NCBI RefSeq assembly: GCF_051622035.1
Contig: NC_135355.1
Span: 36,375,986-36,439,985 of the forward strand
DNA from: Arctopsyche grandis
Lineage: Eukaryota; Arthropoda; Insecta; Trichoptera; Hydropsychidae
Length of the DNA stretch: 64,000 nt
Reading direction: 5' to 3'
Shown here: positions 53,845-64,000 of the stretch, piece by piece
How the letters are laid out: each line of letters starts with the position of its first letter
Position numbering within the stretch: the stretch's first letter is position 1
Notes under the pieces: model-generated
What the model was told of the DNA's origin: nothing
Databases searched by the model: none
Seen by the model: only the letters and a program-made list of their open reading frames with translations
Program-made: the position numbers and the translations under genes

Positions 53845-55790
53845 TAGAGTCATAGTCAGAGCCAAAATATACATAAGTTTGATTTATTGATTGAGGTTAT
53901 TTTTGATGAAACCGTAGTTTTGATGAGACAATTTTGTTGTGTTGATTTCATATGTTAAAATAGATTCAAACAGAGCTAAAATCCCATTATGGAACCCTAG
54001 TAATCAGAGTTCATTGGTTGTGAGTTGTGAGGGTGCAGAGGAGGTATTTTATATGTTATTTTACGGTCGCCATCCTTGGATCTGAGGTTATTAGGCTATA
54101 ATTAGATTTATAGAGGACGTCGGGTCAATTGCAAATAATAATAAACCGTTCCAACAGTGCTCAAAGCAAAGGAGCAAAAAAGTTTTTTCTAATAAATTAA
54201 CATTCTCGATTTAGTCTAAATTGCAATTAGCCCAAGTTTAATTATAATTTCCTCGAGTTTCAATGGAGATTACGTTTGGGAAAAAATGACTAGAAATTAC
54301 TGGTTTGTTTAGTGAGCAATTTTCAAAATCTTGCAGAACTGAGCTTCAATGTTCGCAGCCAACTCACGATGCCGCTGTTTCCAGTTGCACGTACCGATGT
54401 GATTGTTTCGCCACCTGTCGCAAGCATCAAGGGCATCAAACTCCTCAATCAGATTTCTGTTAGCTTGGATAAGTTAAAATATGCTAAAATATGCTAATTT
54501 CATAGTCAGAGCCAAAATATACATACATAAGTTTGATTTATTGATTGAGGTTATTTTTGATGAAACCGTAGTTTTGATGAGACAATTTTGTTGTGTTGAT
54601 TTCATATGTTAAAATAGATTCAAACAGAGCTAAAATCCCATTATGGAACCCTAGTAATCAGAGTTCAATGGTTGTGAGATGTGAGGGTGCAGAGGAGGTA
54701 TTTTATATGTTATTTTACAGTCGCCATCCTTGGATCTGAGGTTATTAGGCTATAATTAGATTTATAGACGACGTTGGGTCAATTTGCAAATAATAATAAA
54801 CCGTTCCAACAGTGCTCAAAGCAAAGGAGCAAAAAAGTTTTTTCTAATAAATTAACATTCTCGATTTAGTCTAAATTGCAATTAGCCCAAGTTTAATTAC
54901 AATTTCCTCGAGTTTCAATGGAGATTACGTTTGGGAAAAAATGACTAGAAATTACTGGTTGGTTTGGTGAGCAATTTTCAAAATCTTGCAGAACTTAGCT
55001 TCAATGTTCGCAGCCAACTCACGATGCCGCTGTTTCCAGTGGCACGTACCAATGTGATTGTTTCGTCACCTGTCGCAAGCATCAAGGGCATCAAACTCCT
55101 CAATCAGATTTCTGTTAGCTTGGATAAGTTAAAATATGCTAAAATATGCTAATTTCATAGTCAGAGCCAAAATATACATAAGTTTGATTTATCGATTGAG
55201 GTTATTTTTGATGAAACCGTAGTTTTGATGAGACAATTTTGTTATGTTGATTTCATATGTTAAAATACATTCAAACAGAGCTAAAATTCCATTATGGAAC
55301 CCTAAAAATCAGAGTTCATTGGTTGTGAGATGTGAGGGTGCAGAGGAGGTATTTTATATGTTATTTTACGGTCGCCATCCTTGGATCTGAGGTTATTAGG
55401 CTATAATTAGATTTATAGAGGACGTCGGGTCAATTGCAAATAATAATAAACCGTTCCAACAGTGCTCAAAGCAAAGGAGCAAAAAAGTTTTTTCTAATAA
55501 ATTAACATTCTCGATTTAGTCTAAATTGCAATTAGCCCAAGTTTAATTACAATTTCCTCGAGTTTCAATGGAGATTACGTTTAGGAAAAAATGACTAGAA
55601 ATTACTGGTTGGTTTGGTGAGCAATTTTCAAAATCTTGCAGAACTGAGCTTCAATGTTCGCAGCCAACTCACGATGCCGCTGTTTCCAGTGGCACGTACC
55701 AATGTGATTGTTTCGTCACCTGTCCCAAGCATCAAGGGCATCAAACTCCTCAATCAGATTTCTGTTAGCTTGGATTTGTTAAGACTAAAA
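53845..55790. repeat. Tandem array of about 0.65-kb units
   Basis: Three consecutive units (core starts at 53989, 54642, 55291) run head to tail, each with the core module of the 48-50 kb array plus a long segment with an exon-like open frame. Identity between units is high. A further partial unit lies at about 57755-57900. The last unit diverges after 55780 and may hold the ancestral right edge. Confidence 0.87.
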
Positions 55791-56204
55791 TATGCTAATT
55801 TGTTTGAGAGATTGTTTAATTTCAGATCGTTAATATGTTCTAATAATGTTTTTTTTTATTTTATGAATTGATTTATTTTTCATTATTTTATAAATTGATT
55901 TATTTGTTTTATATTTTATATTCAACTTTGTTTATTATCTTATTTTGTTTTGCATCCATATTTATTCTTGTATGATTTTATTTTCGCTAAGACGGAACAA
56001 CTTTGTATTGTCACAATATAATAGGCATGACAAATATTAGAGAAAGGTATTATTTTATTTTCCTCAACCGGAAGTAGTACTTTACTCTTGATTATAATCA
56101 CATATTGTTTATATAATCTTATAATTGCACCAATGGCTATCTACTGGTGCAGAAATCATCAGCAAATCAACGAAATAACAATTAACAATACAACTTTGTA
56201 GAGT

Positions 56205-56345
56205 GCCTTAATACTAGGGCTGCCAGACGTCCCGGTTTCCCGAAATTATTCCGGTTTCACGCTTTTGATTCCTGCGCCTCGAAAGGACCTTTCAAGACAG
56301 CCAAATGTTCCGGTTTTAGATAACTGCTTATTGATCTCTCATTGT
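56205..56345. repeat. Fragment with AGACGTCCCGGTTTCCCG motif
   Basis: It begins AGGGCTGCCAGACGTCCCGG. Such GCCAGACGTCCCGGTTT ends are seen in hAT-type elements. There is no matching opposite end here, so it is only a fragment. Confidence 0.4.
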
Positions 56346-56361
56346 TCAGAAAACCGACCCC

Positions 56362-57075
56362 GTGCAGTTGCGAAACTGCAAAAATATTGCATGAATCCTT
56401 ACAAACGATGTTTTTTCTCATTATTATCAATTTAATTTCAATTGTTATGGAAGTTTATTGTTATTTAAAACAGTTATTGTTATCAAGCCAACTGCGAAGT
56501 CTACATAGTTACAACAGATTGAAATTAAACATAAACATTAAATAAGACATATTCTATTAATTTTTACAAAGTTTCTTTTACTTTTTGTAAGCAAATGAAT
56601 CAAGGTTATTCTTAATCTTCTTCGGCAAATAAGATATAATTAATTTCATCTAATATTACAATAATAAACTGAACTTATTCATTCCTGTAATATCTGTATC
56701 TACTTATTTTTTATTTCTGTACCTTTGCCTGTGCTATATTTTATTTCATAAACTAAAAGGCTACAGCGTCTAAATCTTTTGTAAATTGTTAATTATAAAA
56801 AAATATTCCTATAAGCAAATTATGATACGTTTCAGATGTTATTTGGGGGGGGGGGGGGGCGGTAAGATTGAAATTAAATGCCTTTAGTTTGTATGTTATA
56901 AATCTGGCAGATGAACTCAATACGCAAATATCTATAGTTTTTTCATACAAAACCAGTTTGGTTGGAGTACTGCAGCATATCAATTCTTTTGCACAATTCG
57001 CATCTGTCACTGTACATATGTTTGTACATAAAATATATGCATATATACAACTATTGAGTAAATAGTTAATTTAAA
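56362..57075. repeat. Segmental duplication, copy 2
   Basis: Second copy of 51186-52015, with the G tract at 56845-56860. It runs directly into a truncated TTAA MITE. Confidence 0.85.
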
Positions 57076-57596
<521 letters not shown>

Positions 57597-57754
57597 ACAT
57601 ACCAACTTAAGCCTAAAACTTAAAAATGTAATCATTTATATGTACATCTACTTTTCTAGGATTAAAAACTAAGCAAAGCTATCAAAATTTATTTAGTTTA
57701 AGTGTGGCCGAAGTCAAGAATGGAGTCAAATTTTTGACGAGGATGGTATAAAAT

Positions 57755-57900
57755 GTGTAGAGTCATAGTCAGAGCCAAAATATACATAAGTTTGATTTAT
57801 TGATTGAGGTTATTTTTGATGAAACCGTAGATTTGATGAGATAATTTTGTTATGTTGATTTCATATGTTAAAATAGATTCAAACAGAGCTAAAATCCCAG
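57755..57900. repeat. Partial 0.65-kb unit
   Basis: Matches the GTCATAGTCAGAGCCAAAAT through CAAACAGAGCTAAAATCC part of the tandem unit, then diverges before the core module. Confidence 0.75.
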
Positions 57901-58517
57901 TAGGATTTGTTGATTTTGAGTTAATAAATTGGTTAGTTTTAATGTCTTGACCTTTGATGTCCTGACTTAATTTTAACGATACCCTAGGTATATTTAATAA
58001 GATGTATCCTACATATGTAAATATATTCAGTTGCATGGATTAATAATGTATATTAGAAGTTTTTATAATTCTGTAAACTGGAAGCATATCACTTGATAAG
58101 GTTAATAAAACAATAACAAGAGGCTTAGCATTTTGCGATTGCTTAGTATTTTTTCGCATTTACATACTTTACTATTTTTTTTTCATGTATTTTATCACGA
58201 TACTTTTTCCTAATGCTTTATTTTACATATATTGTTTTTTTATTTGTTATGTTAGCAAATTGTATGTTACAGCGTATTGATCTGGATATTAAAACTGAAA
58301 ACTTTAATTCGTTAAAATTAAGTGCGAAAAGGTCAAAATGTAAAAAAAATAGACGCATAAATACGGGCCTGAATGTACTAAAAATAACGTATGTATTTGA
58401 GATTTAATTTTTGGTATGCATTAATGACACCACTCCTAAATATGGAAGTATATGTACGTATGTATAAATACATTGAACAGCATACAGATATGAAATCATA
58501 ACTATTATATTATAATA
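57901..58517. other. AT-rich sequence, no feature seen
   Basis: No exon, RNA or element boundary is recognised. Confidence 0.5.
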
Positions 58518-59088
58518 GATTGTAAATAGGTTGTTGAGCTCTTTTACCTATTATGCTGTACATTAACATTAGAATAATATAATACTATGATTACTAAGCA
58601 AATTAAATTAAAATTGTAAAATAGAAAATGAACAGTAGATCAGTAGCTATTAAAATATATATGAGATGTAATGTGAACACAATTTTGTAATAATAAAAAG
58701 CATTTAAAAATCAAATCAAAAATATTATAATAGCTTAGCTTATTATATTATAATATAACAGCTATGATTTAATATTATACATAGATAACCTAAACACAAT
58801 CTGCCTTAGGTCATCGACTTTAGAGTCTTTAATTAATATTATGTATTAGATGTATTATGAGCATTTATAAGAATTATAAATAGATTTTTGAGCTCTTTTT
58901 CCTATTATCCTACAATGTACAGTGTACATTAACATTAGAATAATTTAATACTATGATTACTAATAAAATAAAATTAAAATTGTAAAATAGAAAATGATCA
59001 GTAGATCAGTAGCTATTAAAATTGATATATGTAAGATGTATTGTGAACATAGTTTCGTAATAATAAAAAGCATTTAAAAATCAAAATC
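58518..59088 (+). mobile_element. Two tandem LINE 3' UTR copies
   Basis: 58518-58716 and 58783-59088 both match the 3' UTR of the Jockey-like LINE, each ending in the AATAATAAAAAGCATTT tail. They are separated by about 65 bp. Both lack coding sequence. Confidence 0.75.
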
Positions 59089-60080
59089 AAAATATTATAC
59101 ATAACTATTATATTTACAATTGAGATTGCCATGATTATTGCATATAGGGATATAAGTGAAATTTAACATTCATTTAAGAAAAGTGAATACTCAAAATTTT
59201 CGTCTCGTCTTATTTTGATTTATTTATAACTAATTTGTATAATAAATTTATATACATACAAGACACAAATGTATTACATCTACATACATATGTACATATA
59301 CAAAAAACAAATATGTAAACGAAATATTTCCATCTGAAGAAGTTCCATTGCAAGCAACGAAGTGAAATGGTTGGTAACGTACGGGTGAGAGAGAGTATTG
59401 CGCATGATAATGATATGCGTAATTAGACTACAGGAGTCACAGGATAACAGAGGACGAGGAGGGGAGACCAACTGTTGTTGGTTTTCGATGCCGAGGGATA
59501 GACGAAGGGGACGGTGGGGTGAGAGGGGCTTTAGGGATTCGTGAGGGGTAACGACCGCCGAAACCTGAAATTTCGGTCGGTTTGGCCGAAAAAAAAACCA
59601 CGTTACGTTATTGGAAATCAGTCCTGTCGGGCTACTAGGAGCGCATGAATTCACCAGGGAAATTCCCTCAGCGTGTACCTAACAGAAAGACGAATGGTCA
59701 TGCAGCAGGGATACAAAACAATTTCGCCTTGAAAATTTGAGTATAAATAATACCGACTACTTTTCTTAAATTTGTCAATTTCTATTCAAATATCACTGTG
59801 TTGATTTTTGGTATCATATGGCCATATGATACCAAATTCGGTATCATATTAGCCGAATTGATATTTTATATCGTGTAAGCAAAAGCGGAGTGTGTTTGAT
59901 ATTTAACGGATAATCGATATGTAGTAAAATATACAACGATTTTTTTACTAGGCTGTGATATCAATGGACTAAGTTGCAATTGATGATTCTATTACTTATC
60001 ACTCTAAATATCTAAACTCACAACTTATTTTTATGCCAGATCGGTATTCGAACGTAGGCGACTACCATGGGCAGACATTA
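59089..60080. other. Unassigned, with GC-richer island and a palindrome
   Basis: About 59330-59660 is GC-richer. Its minus-strand frame (59280-59654) has no recognised domain. A perfect 30-bp palindrome centred on GGCC spans 59807-59836. Confidence 0.4.
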
Positions 60081-60088
60081 TGTATAGC

Positions 60089-60464
60089 TAATGTGACCAT
60101 TTATTTTTGTCCTCAAAACGGGATATCTACCAATTTTTACGTAATAGTATGTGTATTCAAGAAAACGCGCATTTTTTCATAGTTTTTATTTATTAATGAA
60201 AAGAACAGGAATGAATAATATAAATATAAAAAAATTATGTTGTTCTATATTTTTCTGATTACTTATCAAGTATTACTGGGTTTGCTTTTAAATAAGAACG
60301 AAATTCTTGGCAGGATTTCTTAAAATTGATTTTAATTAACAACATCGCTTTAAGAACTGCAATTGCGTTTTTTCGGTCGTCCACAACTTGTTCATCTGTG
60401 AAAAGACTCTTTCTACGGGTGCATTACTTCCGGGCAGGCATAAAATGTATTCAATAATTATACG

Positions 60465-60540
<76 letters not shown>

Positions 60541-60688
60541 ATTCAATAAATATACTCTCTTTTTGAAAACGGGACATTTCGACGTCCCGAAGCTGTGCTT
60601 GGGGACAATGGGACAGGCTACCTAAAAACGGGACAGGCTACCTAAAAACGGGACGGTCGCGTTCAAAACGGGACGTATGGTCACTTGA
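60089..60688 (-). mobile_element. Internally deleted hAT transposon with transposase C-terminus
   Basis: It is flanked by a perfect 8-bp duplication TGTATAGC (60081-60088, 60689-60696), with ends TAATGTGACCAT / ATGGTCACTTGA. On the minus strand (about 60435 down to 60255) the sequence encodes the hAT dimerisation motif (PGSNAPVERVFSQMNKLW), then, after a 1-nt frame change, VLKAMLLIKINFKKSCQEF and a stop. That is the C-terminus of a hAT transposase. A TA microsatellite (60463-60537) and GGGACAGGCTACC repeats are internal. It cannot move by itself. Confidence 0.85.
60463..60537. repeat. (TA)n microsatellite in hAT remnant
   Basis: Nearly pure TA dinucleotide run of about 75 bp. Confidence 0.95.
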
Positions 60689-60696
60689 TGTATAGC

Positions 60697-61850
60697 CCAT
60701 GCGAATTCAACCTTATCATGGGCGAACCGAAACAATTTTTCAAGTCTGAGTTTCATCCCTGACCTGATGTTCTGGAGCCAAGAGATCCTCTTTCTCCCAA
60801 GCTACCGTTTGCCTTCTACTTCCCCCCATTATCATTTATAAAAGGCGGTACTTATGGCCAAAATATGCCATTTTTCGACGCGTTACCGTGTCAAGAACTT
60901 CTTTTTTTTATGAAGCAACCGGAGGACAGTTTAGTTCTTCACATGTTCCGTCCATGAGATATCTAACATCATGACTATATCTTGTTCAAGCTTGCCACTA
61001 ATAGCGTACACGTTTCACACCCATACAGCAACACTGACCATACATAGCAACCAGTGGCGTGTGGTGAAAATCTCTCTCTTTTTGTCGTACAGCCTTACTT
61101 ACTGTGCGCGAGCAGGATACAACGGGGGACAGCCTGTTCTCCTAAGATAAGTAAGGCTGTACGTTAAAAAGAGAGAGATTTTCATCACACGCCCTTATAC
61201 CAACGCAGGATTTGTAAACGTAATTTCATAGTCAACCTTGCCAAATGCATTTCTTGTTATTTTAATCCTTCTTCGTATTTCTATTTCAGAACTGATAACT
61301 GTATTAATCATTACTTTTAGAGATATGTAATGTTTGACCTGTTCAACAATTTGCCCGCGCACACTCAGTTTTAATCGGTATCACTATAATCTCAAAACAT
61401 CTCCAACAATGTGACAGTATTTTTCATTATCAAGCATTCAGTTTACTCAAGAAAACAAAAGGCAAACATAAACGTACAGGCAAACGCTCACTGATAGAAA
61501 ATGTTCTGATGTATTATTTTATTCTTTCTTGATGCTTTTTTTTTAAATTCTGTTCAATGCCACCATATTGGGCAGTTCGTTATTCGAGTTCTTCATCTCT
61601 TGGGATACTAAATAAGGAGAGGCGCCGGTAACAAGCGAGTTCGTTATTAGCTCAAGGTGAGTGATATTTTCACTTCATGGATTTTAAGTATTCACTTTTT
61701 ATCAAGTGTGCAAATGTGTCCACCAAGGCCACTAACAATTTTAAATTTAGACCCAAAAATTTGATATACATTATTTAAACATTTTGGAATGGATAAGAGG
61801 CCTTCATACGAAAGTGTGCTTCTCATACATTAACCTACATATACATAAAC
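60697..61850. other. Unassigned, with a small inverted-repeat element
   Basis: Apart from 61052-61196 no element or gene is supported. The short frames are random. Confidence 0.45.
61052..61196. mobile_element. 145-bp inverted-repeat MITE
   Basis: Arms GTGTGGTGAAAATCTCTCTC and CGTACAGCCTTACTTA are mirrored by TAAGTAAGGCTGTACG and GAGAGAGATTTTCATCACAC, over about 45 bp. The centre carries GGGGGACAGCC. No target duplication is clear. Confidence 0.75.
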
Positions 61851-62190
61851 CAACAGAATAGACTAGTGGTTAGAATATAATGTTTTGAACAGAGTGGTCA
61901 CGGCTTCAAATCCCACTGGTTTCTGTTGGCCAGACCTTGGATTTCTGACTCCAGGTCAATCGTTTTCTATCAAATTTATCTGATTTTAATTGAAACGGTT
62001 CCAAAAAATTGGCAACCTTACCCATTTGCTCGCAAATCTCGAATTTCGCTGAATCTGTTTTTCGACGTCTCTGTGGGTGTTAATTGATATGTTTTTACTT
62101 TGTATAATACTTGCATCAAATGTACAATGTTTCCAGCTAGGAAGGCGCATTGGGGTTACCTGTCAGGCCTTCCTGCTATAGATTCAAAAT
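61850..62190 (+). mobile_element. tRNA-derived SINE, full-length copy 3
   Basis: The head CCAACAGAATAGACTAGTGG (A box) and CTTCAAATCCC (B box) lie in the first 75 bp. The body and tail match 810-1170, including GACTCCAGGTCAATCG, TGGGTGTTAATTGATATG and AGGAAGGCGCATTGGGG. The tRNA-like head matches copy 1, not copy 2. Confidence 0.85.
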
Positions 62191-63060
62191 CAATTAATTA
62201 AATAATGCGAATATTTATTTATGAAAATACACTTTTATCTTATTTCTTCAAAAAATATTCGTGCTGATTCAATATTCATATGCAATTAAAATTATACTTA
62301 TATAAAACGAACTTGTTTGCGTTTGCGACCCCTGAGTTAGAGATTGCGTTATGCCTAGGTAAATAAAAGTCTTTGGTGAGAGCGGGTGCTCTATGGTTAC
62401 AACATCGCGCTTATACTAGGAGCAGAGCATTGGTGAGAGATGTAAAATATCCCTTACAATATGTAGATATGTAATGAAACGTAAAGGAGGTATGTAAAAA
62501 TAATATATTGCATACGTAAAACAATTTTTGTATGTAGTTTCAATGCGAGGAAATTCAAATATAAGCAATTTGCAACGACACATTGCAATAGTATTTGCAT
62601 CTAAATTATCGCAAGCAGGGCAAAATGGTGAATTTTACATACTTTGTGTTTTTCATAGTGCGATTTATAAGATGAAGATGAAAGTATGCAGGAAAGAATG
62701 CGTGGGTGGAATGCGGTTTCGAAAGGGTAAGCGTTGCTTGAATTCGAATCACTAGGAACGCATAAACGAAGTTGAGAGTGTGCAACTCGTTCGCGCCAAG
62801 TTTGGTTACTTCTTTTCAGCACCGATTCGTATGTAATATGTATGTATGTACATTCATATACACATATGTACTTTTAACCCATAACCATACATGTAGCTTT
62901 ATGTATTGTGTACATTTGGTTTACCTATTAAGAATGCATAATGTGAAAGTTGTAGATTTTGGGTACATATGTATGGACATATTTTTGGAGGAAATTAAGT
63001 CGGGGATTGGAACTGTAGTCGTAACCAGAGACGAAGTTGTAACCACAATTAATAGATAAT
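62191..63060. other. Unassigned sequence
   Basis: AT-rich with ACATATGTA-type motifs. Frames at 62528-62755 and 62772-63059 (+) show no domain and no gene-like composition. Confidence 0.45.
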
Positions 63061-63610
63061 ATACCTTTTTCCTGGTAAATAGCACTCGAGCGCCTATCCA
63101 AATATTATATTTATATTATAGTTATATAACAAATATTATAATTATATTTATATTAGTAATATGTTATAATTTATAACTAGAGGTAGGATAGCCATGGTGC
63201 CGCTCATTGTTCTATTATTGTAAATCCTTTGTAAAAAAGGTTCGGCAAACATTTAACAATGCATTTACAACATTTGAACAATACGCGGCACCTTCTGGGT
63301 CCAGGCTACCCCTCTCTCCTGGGAAATAGCACTCAAGCGCCTATCTTTAGATATTAGTAATACATATTTATATTAGTAATATGTTATAAATTATAACATA
63401 TTACTAATATAAATATGTATTACTAATATATAAGGATAGGCGCTCGAGTGCTATTTCCCAGGAGAGAGAGGTTGCCTTTTTTCAATTTCTATTGTCCTAA
63501 GAAGCTAGAGACCAAAAAAGCAATTTGACAAGAGGCTGGTAAAAAAGGTTGACAATATAAATTGACAATAGGCAACCCCTCTTTCCTGGGAATTATAACC
63601 CGAGCGCCTA
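63061..63610. repeat. Palindromic elements with CTCGAGCGCCTATCC arms, plus hairpin MITE
   Basis: The arm CCTGGGAAATAGCACTC(A/G)AG followed by CGCCTATC occurs at 63070, 63320, reversed at 63432-63465, and again at 63585. The middle pair forms a palindrome of about 160 bp (63310-63471) centred near 63391. A hairpin MITE of the 45621 family lies at 63172-63312. Confidence 0.7.
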
Positions 63611-63657
63611 TCCTTACTAAGATCTAAATATGCTATTAGCTCTCTAGCTTTATTATT

Positions 63658-63800
63658 AGAGCCCGGAATCTGAAGGGGCTGTTTATTGTTCAAAGATTGT
63701 AAATGCATTGTTAAAGGTTTGCCGAACCTTTTTTACAAAGGATTTACAACAATTGAACAATAGGCGGCACGTTTCCGGCCCCTTCAGATTCCGACCTCTA
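63658..63800. repeat. Hairpin MITE copy
   Basis: Outer arms GGAATCTGAAGGGGC / GCCCCTTCAGATTCC enclose the family core (TTGTTCAAAGATTGTAAATG through ATTTACAACAATTGAACAAT). The outer arms differ from the 45621 copy, so the stem has changed while staying paired. Confidence 0.75.
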
Positions 63801-64000
63801 TTTATTATGCTCTCTAGCTTTGTAGTTTGCCCTGCTTCCTGGAAAATAGACCCAAAACGCCCTGTTTCCTGGAAAAAGCACGTTTCCATTCGTCTCTGTT
63901 TTTGGTAATTATCATCCATAATTTTTTTCCTCGCAATCTAAGAGGAAAATTTATGATTTATGTTTTTAAATTTTATAATAATCTTGTAGATAGTAGTCTT

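Noticed and set aside
48011..55790. CRISPR-like array
   Set aside because: Units are 0.5-0.65 kb and contiguous, not short repeats with unique spacers, and the genome is eukaryotic.
59280..59654. 124-residue minus-strand frame
   Set aside because: It is Ser/Pro-rich at first, but ends in low-complexity Tyr/Met/Cys from ACATATGTA repeats. No homology is recognised.

Overview
The window is AT-rich eukaryotic nuclear DNA, almost certainly from an insect. It has short phase-consistent GT-AG introns, three conserved animal genes, non-LTR retrotransposons, tRNA-derived SINEs, hAT and TTAA-target elements, solo LTRs, and abundant TACATATGTATGTA-type simple sequence. The order cannot be fixed from sequence alone.

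About 1-9,300 is gene-poor and repeat-rich. It holds a tRNA-headed SINE, a 5'-truncated LINE with a 13-bp target duplication, several fold-back elements, a solo LTR nested in a SINE tail, and a TTAA-flanked MITE. From 9,393 to 21,820 (+) lies a complete 36-exon IFT172 gene (1706 codons plus stop). Its introns are mostly 50-250 bp, and nearly all the long ones carry an identifiable mobile element. A ciliary X-box-like motif and a DRE motif sit just upstream of the ATG. From 23,060 to 25,724 (+) lies a complete nine-exon AMSH/STAMBP gene, a JAMM-type K63 deubiquitinase (440 codons plus stop) with an intact metal motif. From 37,698 down to 26,924 (-) lies a membrane-type Xaa-Pro aminopeptidase gene of the M24B family with all five metal ligands. 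Ten of its exons are firm and the signal-peptide exon is provisional. Every exon junction in the three models was checked for reading phase.

One 59-bp intron of the aminopeptidase gene has been expanded to 4.2 kb by a full-length, 12-bp-TSD-flanked LINE (27,442-31,593, -). It carries CCHC-knuckle ORF1 and endonuclease/reverse transcriptase ORF2 in one frame, separated by a single UAG in a CARYYA context. ORF2 has no early AUG.

From about 38 kb to 64 kb I see no host gene I can support. The region is a mosaic of nested elements: hairpin MITEs, LINE fragments, a pair of hAT-like elements with target duplications, a hAT remnant with a transposase C-terminus, two arrays of 0.5-kb and 0.65-kb tandem units sharing a core module, a segmental duplication, long AT dinucleotide tracts, and several GC-richer islands of unknown origin.

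The three host genes have unrelated jobs: intraflagellar transport, endosomal deubiquitination and extracellular peptide trimming. Nothing suggests they work as a unit.
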